Shown here: one piece after another, positions 44,491-53,331 of the stretch
Layout: every line of letters starts with the position of its first letter
Numbering within the stretch: position 1 is the first letter of the stretch
Assembly: GCA_021790935.1 (NCBI GenBank)
Contig: JAJYFL010000013.1
Span: forward strand, 1-64,000
Length of the DNA: 64,000 nucleotides
Origin: a bacterium
GTDB lineage: Bacteria > Vulcanimicrobiota > Vulcanimicrobiia > Vulcanimicrobiales > Vulcanimicrobiaceae
Direction: 5' to 3'
Program-made: the position numbers and the translations under genes
Notes under the pieces: model-generated
The model's input: only the letters and a program-made list of their open reading frames with translations
Databases searched by the model: none
What the model was told of the DNA's origin: nothing

Positions 44491-45423
44491 ATGCTTAAAC
44501 GCCTGACGCAAGTCACCGCGGGATTAGCCGTGATTCTGAGCTTGGCCTTTGTCTATTTGCCGGCATCGTCAGAAGACGCTGCGTCGGCGCTGATCGCCGC
44601 CGCAAAATCCGGGGATACCGCAACCCTTGGCAAGATTCTCCGTCAGGGCGTCAGTCCCAATACGCACGATGCAAACGGCATCAGTGCGCTTGAATGGGCC
44701 GCCGGCAGAGGGCACGTGGATGCGGTCAAAGCCTTGTTGAGCGCTCGCGCGGCCGTCGATGGCGCCTACAACCCTATGAAATACACGCCGCTCATGCGCG
44801 CGGCGAATTTCGGGTTTCGGGCCGTTGCCGCCATATTGATCGCGCACGGGGCGAATATCAACGCGCGCGCCGCGAACGGCTATACACCGCTCGATTACGC
44901 GCTTCTCACCAACCATAGAGACGTCGCCGCCTTCCTCAAGAGCCACGGAGCTAAGCGTGGCAGCGCGACCGTCGGCCTGGAGCACCCTCAAATTCTCTGC
45001 AAGATCGGCGCGGACGCGGGGTTCGGAGGGCTCTCCTGGGCTGCCTACGCTAAGATCCCGGGGCTGTACTTTTGCCAAGGCGTGAATCACGACTTCCCGC
45101 CCGGCGCAGGCGATGTGATCATGTACACCTATGAAGTCGATGGGAATGCGCTCGCGGCACGAAGCATTTTCATCGAGACGGCCATCTTCTCAGATTCGTT
45201 ACCTAAGGAGATGATCGACCGAACGCTCCGGCCCTTGCTGGCGCGGATATATTCGGCGGGTGGGAAGGGCCCGATGCCGAGCGCTCTCGCCGACGCAATC
45301 GGCACTCTATCCAACGTGCGGCAAGACACCGCATTCGGCCTCGTCACCGCCACATACCAGGCGGGCGATCCTGGCGAAAATACGAACGGCGCGAAATATA
45401 CGATCCGAATTACCCTGCATTAA
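44491..45423 (+). CDS. Exported ankyrin-repeat protein
   Basis: The 310-residue product has a signal peptide or membrane anchor (about 1-27) and three ankyrin repeats (about 30-150) with typical ISALEWAAGRGHVDAVKALL and GYTPLDYALLTNHRDVAAFLKSHGA segments. A C-terminal domain of about 150 residues follows, with three Cys and no recognised family. Ankyrin repeats mediate protein binding; export suggests a periplasmic or surface partner. ATG 44491 is chosen for the GAGGAGA site, rather than the longer frame starting at 44431. Confidence 0.75.
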   Translation: MLKRLTQVTAGLAVILSLAFVYLPASSEDAASALIAAAKSGDTATLGKILRQGVSPNTHDANGISALEWAAGRGHVDAVKALLSARAAVDGAYNPMKYTPLMRAANFGFRAVAAILIAHGANINARAANGYTPLDYALLTNHRDVAAFLKSHGAKRGSATVGLEHPQILCKIGADAGFGGLSWAAYAKIPGLYFCQGVNHDFPPGAGDVIMYTYEVDGNALAARSIFIETAIFSDSLPKEMIDRTLRPLLARIYSAGGKGPMPSALADAIGTLSNVRQDTAFGLVTATYQAGDPGENTNGAKYTIRITLH

Positions 45424-46589
45424 TTGCCGCATTCGGCGGCGCCGCGGCTTCCCGAGTGCTCGTAGACCCAGCGCATGATGCCGCCCGCGAGCACGCGGTG
45501 CTCGAGTGGGTGTAGACGTTTGAGGATCGCGCCCTCGTCCTCCTCCGGATCGATGCGCAGCGGTTTGCGAACGAGGACCCGTCCACGATCGGCATCGCGA
45601 GCGAGCTCGTGTGCGCTCGCGCCGGTCCAGGGGCTGCGCGCCCGGATCGCGTCCGCAAGCGCGTGCGCTCCGCGAAACGCCGGCATCGTCGAGCCGTCCG
45701 CCATCCCGACGCGATCGCACCGCTGGTCCAGCGGCAGGAACGCCGGGTGAATGTTAATCGCGTCACCGTACCGCGCCACGAACGCGTCGTCGAGCAGGTG
45801 CATCCAGCCAAGCAATAGCACGAGTTCCGGTTCACTGCGCTCGACCGCAGCCAGCAGCCGTGCGTCGTACTGCGCGCGCGACTCGCCGGTGCGATCGCGA
45901 AGCAGCGTTACCACGTTCTCGACGTTCGCATCGCGGGCGCGCTCGATCGCGCCCGCTCCGGCTCGGTTACAGAGCAGCGTCGTAATCGCGAGCGGCAAGC
46001 GCCCGGATCGCGAGCCGTCAAGTACCGATTGGAAGTTGGTGCCGGCGCCCGAGGCAAGCACCGTGGTGCGATATCGGCGAGCCTGCCACCGCTTCTTCTC
46101 AAAGCGCTCGACCACGCTCGCCCCGCAATGTGCGGCGTAGTACTCCACGAGCTTCTCTTCGCCAACGGCTGGGATCAGCGCGTACGCGTAGCCGCATTCG
46201 CGCAGCGACGCAAGCGCGGCCACGAGCAGGTTCGGGCCGAGCGAGGAGCCGCGAAAATGCGGAGCGACGCCGAACGGTCCGAAGATCCCGACATCTTCGC
46301 GCGCTCCCCAGCCCCGCAGCCACGCGAACCGCAACCCGTGCGGATCGTACGTCGCGAAGCCCGCTATATCGGCACCCGCGCGCGCGATCGCGCTCTTTCC
46401 CGCAAAGGCTTCGGAACTCCAGGTCCCGCCGAAGACGTCGTCCAGCCACGCGAGAAAGCGGTCCTCCGGTGCCGGCGTTCGTTCGATGCGCAAGCCGGCT
46501 GCCTCGATCGCGCGCAACGAGCCTGCGAGAGCCTCGGCGCCGAAACGCGCGTCGCGCAGATCGACCGCGAGATTGACCATCTCCTCCAC
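45420..46589 (-). CDS. purN: GNAT acetyltransferase-like domain fused to phosphoribosylglycinamide formyltransferase PurN
   Basis: Residues about 1-170 look like a GNAT domain: GPFGVAPHFRGSSLGPNLLVAA (the acetyl-CoA loop region) followed by YAYALIPAVGEEKLVEYYAAH. Residues about 175-389 are PurN, which formylates GAR in purine synthesis: VLASGAGTNFQSVLDG, LLLGWMHLLDDAFVARYGDAINIHPAFLP with the catalytic Asn and His, and ARDADRGRVL with the catalytic Asp. The region after INIHPAFLP contains an insertion relative to typical PurN. It lies four bases after purM, so the two are co-transcribed. Confidence 0.85.
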   Translation of the reverse strand: MEEMVNLAVDLRDARFGAEALAGSLRAIEAAGLRIERTPAPEDRFLAWLDDVFGGTWSSEAFAGKSAIARAGADIAGFATYDPHGLRFAWLRGWGAREDVGIFGPFGVAPHFRGSSLGPNLLVAALASLRECGYAYALIPAVGEEKLVEYYAAHCGASVVERFEKKRWQARRYRTTVLASGAGTNFQSVLDGSRSGRLPLAITTLLCNRAGAGAIERARDANVENVVTLLRDRTGESRAQYDARLLAAVERSEPELVLLLGWMHLLDDAFVARYGDAINIHPAFLPLDQRCDRVGMADGSTMPAFRGAHALADAIRARSPWTGASAHELARDADRGRVLVRKPLRIDPEEDEGAILKRLHPLEHRVLAGGIMRWVYEHSGSRGAAECGN

Positions 46590-46592
46590 GCG

Positions 46593-47627
46593 TTATCCGC
46601 GCGCCGGATGAACGGTGACCTGCGGCTCCCCGCTCTCACGCGCTTCGATCCAGCCGATCGCCCGCGCGCCGGGAACGGCAGCAAGCGCTTTCGGCGCATC
46701 CGCAAGCGATACGACCAGCGTATAACCGATCCCCATGTTGAAGGTGCGGTAGCGCTCGCCGTGCTGCAGTTTGCCGCGCGCGCACAACTCTTGAAGGAGC
46801 GGCGGAATCTCCCAGCGCGACTGCTCGAATACCGCTTTGACGTTTGACGGCAGCGTCCGCGGCACGTTTTCGAGCAGACCCCCGCCCGTAATATGCGCCA
46901 TCACCTTTACCTTCGCCACCCGTTGCATCGCGCGCACGGCACCGTAATAGGAGGGATGCTCGGCCAGGAGCGCCTCGCCGTACGTGCGCCCGTCGAACGG
47001 CCGCTGCCATTCACGCTCCGGGATCAGTTCGCGCGCCAGGGTGTAGCCGTTGGTGTGGAGCCCAACCGACGGCAGGCCGAGGAGCACGTCGGTGGGCTCG
47101 ACGTCCGCCGGTTTCGGCACGCTCTCGATATCGACCATGCCGACGATCGTGCCGGCCAGATCGAAATGCCCCGGCGCGTACAGACCCGGCATCTCGGCCG
47201 TCTCCCCGCCGAGCAGGGCGCACTCGTTGCTGCGGCAGGCCGCGTGGCAGCCCTTGACGATATCGGCCGCAACCGCCGGATCGAGCTTGCCAACCGCCAG
47301 ATAGTCTAAGAAGAAGAGCGGCGTCGCGTTCACAACCAGAATGTCGTTGACGCAGTGGTTCACGAGATCCGCACCCACGCTATCGTAGCGGTGCATCTCG
47401 GCCGCGACGAGAATCTTCGTCCCGACGCCGTCGGCCGAAGCCACCAGCGCCCTGCCGGCGTCGCCCGGCATCTTGAAGAGTCCGCCGAAGCCGCCCAGCG
47501 CCTCGAGCTGGCCGGGGTGGCGCCACCCCTGCGTGAGATCTTTGTAGCGAGCGACGGCCTCGTTGCCCGCGGCGATGTCGACGCCGGCCCGCGCGTACGC
47601 GTCGCCGTTTTCGCTTGGGATGTCCAC
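46593..47627 (-). CDS. purM: Phosphoribosylformylglycinamidine cyclo-ligase PurM
   Basis: The 344-residue ATP-dependent enzyme closes the imidazole ring to form AIR. It has AYARAGVDIAAGNEAVARYK at the start, LVASADGVGTKILVA near 65, HCVNDILVVNATPLFFLDYLA (split about 90-110), LLGGETAEMPGLY near 145, and VGLHTNGYTLARELI near 190. The GTG start at 47627 lies behind AAGGGGA; upstream frame sequence to 47930 has no family match. Confidence 0.93.
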   Translation of the reverse strand: MDIPSENGDAYARAGVDIAAGNEAVARYKDLTQGWRHPGQLEALGGFGGLFKMPGDAGRALVASADGVGTKILVAAEMHRYDSVGADLVNHCVNDILVVNATPLFFLDYLAVGKLDPAVAADIVKGCHAACRSNECALLGGETAEMPGLYAPGHFDLAGTIVGMVDIESVPKPADVEPTDVLLGLPSVGLHTNGYTLARELIPEREWQRPFDGRTYGEALLAEHPSYYGAVRAMQRVAKVKVMAHITGGGLLENVPRTLPSNVKAVFEQSRWEIPPLLQELCARGKLQHGERYRTFNMGIGYTLVVSLADAPKALAAVPGARAIGWIEARESGEPQVTVHPARG

Positions 47628-47735
47628 CTCAGTCCCCTTCCGTGCCGCGCAGGGCCGCGCCGCGCCGGCGCACAACCTTGCAGGCGTCCGCCACACTGCG
47701 GCTTCCGAGACGTTCACCCTGCTGAAAGGTTGACC

Positions 47736-49241
47736 ATGCAAGTTCGTATCGCACATGATGCGCCGGTTTCGGTGCGCGCGGGGGCCCTGGTCGTCCCCGT
47801 TTTCTCCGACGGCTCGCTCGACGGCGCCGCCAAGGCCGTCGATGCCGAGTTGAACGGCGCGCTTGCCGACGTGCTCAAGAGCGGTGAAACCAAGGGCAAA
47901 CTCTGCGAGTTGAGCCTGATCCACGCCCACGAAAAGAGCTATCGCCGCGTCCTGATCGTCGGGCTCGGTGAGAGTAACGCGTTCGAGCCCTATATGCTCG
48001 CGCGCTACGCCGGGAGCGCGGTACGGTATCTCGGCAAGCGCGGCATCCGCGATATCGCAATCGCACTGCCGGAGCGCGCCGTAGGGAACGAGGCCGCGAG
48101 TGCTTCCTTCGTCGCCGAAGGCGCGCTAACGGCCAGCTTCGACACGACCGCCTACCAGAAAGAGCCCGAGAAGTCCAGCCGCATCGAGAGCCTCGCCATC
48201 CTCGCGGGCTCGTGTGACGCCGCGGCGCTCGAACGGGGCCTGCAGCACGGGCAGGCGGTCGGCGAAGCGGTGAACTTCGCGCGCCGCCTGGCACTGACGC
48301 CGGCCAACGACATGACGCCCACGCACCTCGCACATGAAGCGGCCCAGGCCGCGAAGGCAGCCGGGCTCCAGGTCGACGTGCTGGACGAAGAGCGCGCGCG
48401 CAAGGAAGGCATGGGGGCGTTTCTCTCCGTCGCGCAGGGCAGCGCGCAGCCGCCCGCGTTCATCGTCATGCGCTACGACGGCGATCCGAGCAGCAAAGAT
48501 CTGCTCGCGCTGGTCGGCAAAGGCATCACCTTCGATACCGGGGGCATCTCGCTGAAACCGCCCGAGCGCATGGAAGAGATGAAGTACGACATGTCGGGCG
48601 GTGCCGGCGTGATCGCGGCCATGCGCGCCATCGGCCGGATGAAGCCGAAACTCAACGTCGTCGGCATCGTTCCCGCGACCGAGAACATGCCCGGCGGCAA
48701 AGCCACCAAACCCGGCGACATCTTCACGGCAATGAACGGCAAGACCATCGAAGTCATCAACACGGATGCCGAGGGCCGTTTGGTTCTGGCCGACGGCTTG
48801 TGCTACGCAAACAAACTCGGCGCCACGAAGATCGTCGATGCCGCGACGCTCACCGGCGCCTGCGTGATCGCGCTCGGCCACGCCGCGAGCGCCGCGGTCG
48901 GAAACGACGACGCGTTCGTTCGCACGTTCCTCGGCGCGGCGAAGCCGACCGGGGAGCGCTACTGGCAGATGCCGCTCTACGACGATTACTCGCAGGCCAT
49001 GAAGAGCGAGATCGCCGATCTCAAGAACACCGGCGGCCGCCCGGCCGGGACGCTTACGGCGGCCGCATTCTTGAAGGCCTTCGTCGACGCGACGCCCTGG
49101 GTGCATCTCGATATCGCCGGGACCGCGTATCTGGATAACGAGTCGGCGTGGCAGGCCAAGGGGCCGACGGGAACGCCGGTCCGCGCCTTCATCGCCCTCG
49201 TCGAACAACTCGCGGGCGTACCGAAAAAGGCCGATGAATAA
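47736..49241 (+). CDS. pepA: Leucyl aminopeptidase PepA
   Basis: The 501-residue M17 metalloprotease removes N-terminal residues from peptides. The family signature NTDAEGRLVLADGL lies near 345, and the metal-site Lys/Asp region GKGITFDTGGISLKP near 265. TPTHLAHEAAQAAK and LTGACVIALGHAAS are further conserved segments. ATG 47736 has AAAGG upstream, and the 380 bp longer frame from 47355 runs antisense to purM and is rejected. Divergent from purM, with 108 bp between them. Confidence 0.93.
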   Translation: MQVRIAHDAPVSVRAGALVVPVFSDGSLDGAAKAVDAELNGALADVLKSGETKGKLCELSLIHAHEKSYRRVLIVGLGESNAFEPYMLARYAGSAVRYLGKRGIRDIAIALPERAVGNEAASASFVAEGALTASFDTTAYQKEPEKSSRIESLAILAGSCDAAALERGLQHGQAVGEAVNFARRLALTPANDMTPTHLAHEAAQAAKAAGLQVDVLDEERARKEGMGAFLSVAQGSAQPPAFIVMRYDGDPSSKDLLALVGKGITFDTGGISLKPPERMEEMKYDMSGGAGVIAAMRAIGRMKPKLNVVGIVPATENMPGGKATKPGDIFTAMNGKTIEVINTDAEGRLVLADGLCYANKLGATKIVDAATLTGACVIALGHAASAAVGNDDAFVRTFLGAAKPTGERYWQMPLYDDYSQAMKSEIADLKNTGGRPAGTLTAAAFLKAFVDATPWVHLDIAGTAYLDNESAWQAKGPTGTPVRAFIALVEQLAGVPKKADE

Positions 49242-49572
49242 ACGAACGCGCATGGCGACCGCCGTCCTGGCGCTCGCCTTCGCGCTCGGCGGATGCGCAG
49301 CCCACCGTTCCGCATCCTCGATTGCGTTCCGCAAACATTTCGCGGCGACTTTTCTGCGCACGTGTACGACCGGAGCGAAAGGCCATCTCGGTGCCGCGGT
49401 AGTCAAGCGGTTTTGCGGATGTTCCGAGGCTCGCATCGAGCGGCGCTACTCCGACGCGCAGATCGTCGCGATCGCTGCCGGCACCGAACCCAAAAGCGTG
49501 AACGCCGGTATCGCGAGCATCCAGCGCGCTTGCGCACACGTCGCCTTTACTGCTGCGACGCCCGCGCCCTAG
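49234..49572 (+). CDS. Small Cys-containing lipoprotein
   Basis: The 112-residue product overlaps the pepA end by eight bases. It has a lipoprotein signal ending LGGC and a small domain with four more Cys (RTCTTGAKGHLG, FCGCSEARIERRYSDAQIV, RACAHV). The pattern suggests a small folded alpha-helical domain with disulfides outside the cytoplasm. No family recognised. Its TAG stop is the CTAG end of the following repeat. Confidence 0.7.
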   Translation: MNKRTRMATAVLALAFALGGCAAHRSASSIAFRKHFAATFLRTCTTGAKGHLGAAVVKRFCGCSEARIERRYSDAQIVAIAAGTEPKSVNAGIASIQRACAHVAFTAATPAP

Positions 49573-49737
49573 GAGGCTGTCGGAGTTAAGCACGTTTCCG
49601 TCTTTGGGCCGCCTTTTGTCCGAATACTTCGTTGCTCATCAGTCACGAAGCTACGGCTTCGCTCCTTCTTCGCGCCTCGTCTCCGAACAAAATTCGGCGC
49701 CAAATCCGAAAACGGCTTAACTCCGACAGCCTCCTAG
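49569..49737. repeat. 169-bp CTAG-ended inverted-repeat element, type A copy 3
   Basis: This full-length copy is inverted relative to the one at 10961. It runs CTAGGAGGCTGTCGGAGTTA to its complement and contains the middle hairpin absent at 10961. It supplies stop codons to both flanking convergent genes: TAG at 49570-49572 (plus) and at 49736-49734 (minus). Confidence 0.88.
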
Positions 49738-50330
49738 ACGCGGGCGAAAAGCTGCTCTGCGGCGTCCGCGTCGAGGTTCCCCGGCGATCGTCCGTGCGAC
49801 TCGCCGTCGGCGTGAAAGACCAGCACCAGCACGTCGGCCCTCGTCAGCGGCCGCGCCGTCAGCGTCGTCAGGCGCGCCCAACCTCGGATCGAGGCTTGAA
49901 AGGAGTCGTGCAGGCCGCTGCCATCCAACGGTACGAGCGCCGCGTGCGGGTGCGCGATGTTCCCGACAAACACGCTGTAGATGCCGAATGGTATGAGCCG
50001 ATGGAACGTGCAGATCGCGCGGTCGCGCCCCTTCTCAGGCTCGATCGTCGCGGAACCGTTCGCGGCCGCCCAACGCCCAAGCGATACGCCCAGGCCCAAG
50101 CCGGCGGCCGTGAACGTCGGCTCGTCGGGTGCGTCCTTGGCTGTGGCGGGCCGGATACCGTCGACGTGCGGCAATTCGCCCGGCGCCGTGCCGGCCTTGG
50201 CTCGCGCGTCGGCCACGAAGACGCGGCCGACGTTTTGGCCGGCGTCGAAAAGGATGGTGCGGGGCGCGGCTGCGCCTACGCAGAACGCTAAGGCCAGCCA
50301 TGGAGCGAGCAGCAAGCCAACGACTTTCAC
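49734..50330 (-). CDS. Secreted protein of unknown function
   Basis: The 198-residue product has a signal peptide (VVGLLLAPWLALAFCVGAAA) and a globular part with TILFDAGQNVGRVFVAD, FGIYSVFVGNIAHPHAALVPLDGSG and VLVLVFHADGESHG. These suggest a beta-sandwich with an exposed acid/His loop, but I recognise no family. The GTG at 50330 lies nine bases after GGAGGT; the longer TTG start would contain that site. It is divergent from panB, whose start is only four bases away, so their promoters must overlap the partner's coding DNA. Confidence 0.65.
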   Translation of the reverse strand: MKVVGLLLAPWLALAFCVGAAAPRTILFDAGQNVGRVFVADARAKAGTAPGELPHVDGIRPATAKDAPDEPTFTAAGLGLGVSLGRWAAANGSATIEPEKGRDRAICTFHRLIPFGIYSVFVGNIAHPHAALVPLDGSGLHDSFQASIRGWARLTTLTARPLTRADVLVLVFHADGESHGRSPGNLDADAAEQLFARV

Positions 50331-50334
50331 AACC

Positions 50335-51168
50335 GTGATACCTCCAACCAACCCGTTATCCGATAACGCGGAGGCCCGTCCCTACGTCCCGGTCAAAGGG
50401 GCGACCGTCCGGCGCCTGACCGCAAGCGCGATCGCGCGCCGCAAGGGCAAATCGGCCTTTCCCGTCGTCACCGCCTACGACGCGCCCTTCGGGCGCTTCG
50501 CCGAGGAGGCCGGGATCGACGTCCTACTCGTCGGCGACAGCCTCGGCAACGTCGTGCTCGGCTACGACGAAACCACGCCGGTGACGCTCGAAGATATGAT
50601 CCATCATGCGCAGGCCGTCTGCCGGGGCACCTCGCGCGCACACGTCATGGTCGACATGCCGTTCGGATCGTATCAGGTGAGCGACGAGGACGCCGTGCGC
50701 AGCGCGATTCGCCTCGTGAAAGAGGGCGGCGGCTGCTCCGTAAAGATGGAAGGCGGCGAGCACGTTGCCGACCGCATCGGCGCGATCGTCGGAGCCGGCA
50801 TCCCCGTCGTCGGCCACATCGGCGTAACGCCCCAGACCGCCGGCCTCGGCCCCGGCTATAAGGTACGCAGCAACCGCGAGCAGCTTCTCGCAGATGCTAG
50901 AGCCGTCGAGGCCGCCGGTGCCTACGCGGTGGTGCTGGAAGTCGTCGATCGCGATATCGCAGCAGAGATCACGCAAACGCTTGCGATCCCCACCATCGGC
51001 ATCGGCGCGGGCCCGCACTGCGACGCCCAGGTGCTCGTGCTCTACGATCTGCTCGGCATGTACCCGCATGCCCCCAGCTTCGCCAAACGCTACGCGCAGG
51101 TCGGCGACGTTGCCACTGAAGCCCTACGCGCTTACGCCGACGACGTGCGCCAGCACCGCTTCCCCTAA
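50335..51168 (+). CDS. panB: 3-methyl-2-oxobutanoate hydroxymethyltransferase PanB
   Basis: The 277-residue enzyme adds a hydroxymethyl group to ketoisovalerate, the first committed step of pantothenate and CoA synthesis. Signature blocks are FPVVTAYDAPFGRFAEEAG, the LLVGDSLGNVVLGYDET block, VMVDMPFGSYQVS near 105, SVKMEGGEHVADRI near 135, and VVGHIGVTPQTAGLGPGYKV (split about 160-180). The GTG at 50335 is the first in-frame start but lacks a ribosome site. No panC or panD lies nearby. Confidence 0.9.
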   Translation: MIPPTNPLSDNAEARPYVPVKGATVRRLTASAIARRKGKSAFPVVTAYDAPFGRFAEEAGIDVLLVGDSLGNVVLGYDETTPVTLEDMIHHAQAVCRGTSRAHVMVDMPFGSYQVSDEDAVRSAIRLVKEGGGCSVKMEGGEHVADRIGAIVGAGIPVVGHIGVTPQTAGLGPGYKVRSNREQLLADARAVEAAGAYAVVLEVVDRDIAAEITQTLAIPTIGIGAGPHCDAQVLVLYDLLGMYPHAPSFAKRYAQVGDVATEALRAYADDVRQHRFP

Positions 51169-51186
51169 CCTTGATCTAACTGGTTG

Positions 51187-52551
51187 CTAAACCAACAGGC
51201 GCGTTTTGTGCGTGGCCGGGACGTTCGGATAAGCGCCCGTTAGGCACCCTAAACACATCTCCGCGCGCGACCGGCCGGTCGATGCGATCAAGCCGTCGAG
51301 GCTCAGATAGCCGAGCGAGTCCGCGCCGATCTTTCGCCGAATCTCGTCGACCGTGAAATTCGCAGCAACGAGTTCGTCGTAGGTCGCCATATCCACGCCT
51401 AGGTAGCACGGATGCTTGATCGGCGGTGACGTGATGCGTACGTGCACCTCGCGAGCGCCGGCGTCGCGCAGCAACTTCACGATACGCGGCGTCGTCGTTC
51501 CGCGCACGATCGAATCGTCGACGACGATCACGCGCAGGTCCTTCAGGTTCTCGATCACGGGGTTGAATTTGAGCTGCACGCCGCGGCTGCGCATCTCTTG
51601 GTCGGGGCTGATGAAGGTCCGCCCGATATAGCGGTTCTTGATCAGGCCCTCGACGTACGGTAGACCGCTCTCGGCCGCGTATCCGATACCGCCCGGCACG
51701 GCGGAATCGGGAACCGCCATCACCACGTCGGCCTCGACCGGGTGTTCGATCGCCAGAAGCCGACCCATGCGATGGCGCGCCACGTAAATCGACTGCTCGT
51801 TCAACTTCGAGTCGGGCCGTGCGAAGTAGATGTACTCGAACATGCACAGCGCGGGCTGTTCCCGAGTGGGCGTGGAGATCGATGTGACTCCGTCGGCCGA
51901 GATGCGGAGGATCTCACCCGCACCGATCTCTCGCAGATAGGTCGCACCCACCGTTAAGAGCGCGCACGATTCGGAGGCGACCGCGTGCCCGCCGTCGGGC
52001 AGCGTGCCGATGCAGAGCGGCCGCACGCCCCACGGATCGCGGAAGGCATAGATCTCGTCCCTCGTCGAGAGGATCACGGAATACGCGCCGCGTGCCCGGC
52101 CGAGCGCGCTCGCGATGCGGTCGAGCATCGTCCCCGAGCCCTCTACGATGAGCTTTGCCAGCACCTCCGAGTCGGAACTGGCCTGCAGGGTGACCGTCGG
52201 CGAGAGCGTCTCACGAAGCTCGTCGGTATTGGTGATGTTGCCGTTGTGTGCGAAGGCGAAGTCCCCGATATCGCTTCGTTCGAGCAACGGCTGCGCGTTG
52301 ACGACGATCGACGAACCCGTCGTCGAGTAGCGCGTATGCCCGACGGCGATGTGCCCGCTCAGCCCACTGAGTATCCCCTCGTCGAAGATCGCGCCGATGA
52401 GCCCCATCTCCTTATGCGAGCGAATCGTGCCGCCGTCGGATGCGGCGATACCCGCCGACTCCTGTCCGCGGTGCTGTAAGGCGTAGAGCGCAAAGAATGC
52501 CAGGCGTGCCGCGTCGCGTCCGGGGGCAAAGATTCCGGCGATGCCGCACAC
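51187..52551 (-). CDS. purF: Amidophosphoribosyltransferase PurF
   Basis: The 454-residue enzyme starts purine synthesis from PRPP and glutamine. The N-terminal glutaminase begins with catalytic Cys2 (MCGIAGIF) with no propeptide, and GHTRYSTTG and FAFAHNGNI are its other site motifs. The PRPP loop VIVVDDSIVRGTTTPRIV lies near 340. Cys residues toward the end (CYLGVDMA, CLGCLTGAYP) match the iron-sulfur binding PurF type. GTG start. It follows a Bax-inhibitor gene by one base. Confidence 0.94.
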   Translation of the reverse strand: MCGIAGIFAPGRDAARLAFFALYALQHRGQESAGIAASDGGTIRSHKEMGLIGAIFDEGILSGLSGHIAVGHTRYSTTGSSIVVNAQPLLERSDIGDFAFAHNGNITNTDELRETLSPTVTLQASSDSEVLAKLIVEGSGTMLDRIASALGRARGAYSVILSTRDEIYAFRDPWGVRPLCIGTLPDGGHAVASESCALLTVGATYLREIGAGEILRISADGVTSISTPTREQPALCMFEYIYFARPDSKLNEQSIYVARHRMGRLLAIEHPVEADVVMAVPDSAVPGGIGYAAESGLPYVEGLIKNRYIGRTFISPDQEMRSRGVQLKFNPVIENLKDLRVIVVDDSIVRGTTTPRIVKLLRDAGAREVHVRITSPPIKHPCYLGVDMATYDELVAANFTVDEIRRKIGADSLGYLSLDGLIASTGRSRAEMCLGCLTGAYPNVPATHKTRLLV

Positions 52552-52552
52552 G

Positions 52553-53227
52553 TTAGTTCCGGCTGCGCCGGCCGGAGAATATCTCTAGAAGCGCCAGGAA
52601 GATGTTTATCGCATCCAGGTATATCTGCACCGCGAGTTGGACGGGCGTGTATCCGTCGCCGCCCGCGCGGATGCGGGCAAAATCGATGAGGACGAGTCCG
52701 GAGAAGATGACCAGCGTAGCCCACGCATAGAGCGTCGGATGCACGAAGTGCGTGAACGCCGAGACGATGCCGAAGAGCACGAGGGCGATCAGCGCGAGGA
52801 ATAACAAACCTTGAAAGCGCCGCAGATCGAGCCCCGTAGCGTAGACGACGACGGCCAGCGCCAGCAGCCCCAAACCCGTCGTGAGCGCCGCCTGCGTCAC
52901 CACGTCCGGGCCAAGATAGCGAACGAAATGCGCGATCGTCGGAGCGAGCCCGATGCCCTCGAGGAATGCGAAGAGGTAGAACAGCCCGAGCGAAAGGGTC
53001 TCGTTGGCGCGCGTCGCGTTGATCGCGAACAGGAGGGCGAAGCCGCCAAGCAGCGCGAGCAAGCCTACGCCAAAACCGACGATCCCGCCAAACTCATAGG
53101 CGGAGAACGCCGTGATCAGAAGCCCCAGCGCCGTAATGCCCAGAACTTGCCCGAGCAGCGAGTGTGCGGGGATCGCGGCGGCCGCCGGCGCGCCAACGCG
53201 GCTCTGCGGCTGGATGCGAAATGCCAT
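52553..53227 (-). CDS. Bax inhibitor-1 family membrane protein
   Basis: The 224-residue protein is almost entirely hydrophobic with about seven membrane segments. FAFLEGIGLAPTIAHFVRY and the C-terminal IYLDAINIFLALLEIFSG carry the TMBIM signature and its Asp residue, which in bacterial homologues forms a proton-sensitive calcium leak. Its gene is in the purine transcript between purD and purF, an unexpected place. ATG 53227 follows AAGGA. Confidence 0.85.
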   Translation of the reverse strand: MAFRIQPQSRVGAPAAAAIPAHSLLGQVLGITALGLLITAFSAYEFGGIVGFGVGLLALLGGFALLFAINATRANETLSLGLFYLFAFLEGIGLAPTIAHFVRYLGPDVVTQAALTTGLGLLALAVVVYATGLDLRRFQGLLFLALIALVLFGIVSAFTHFVHPTLYAWATLVIFSGLVLIDFARIRAGGDGYTPVQLAVQIYLDAINIFLALLEIFSGRRSRN

Positions 53228-53331
53228 GGCGTTCCTTACTAACCTCCGTTCGTATCCGAAGTTTCACCTACGAGCGCGCCTCTCCCACGTTCGCCCGCCG
53301 GCAGCCCGAGCGAGCACACGGCCTCCTAACG

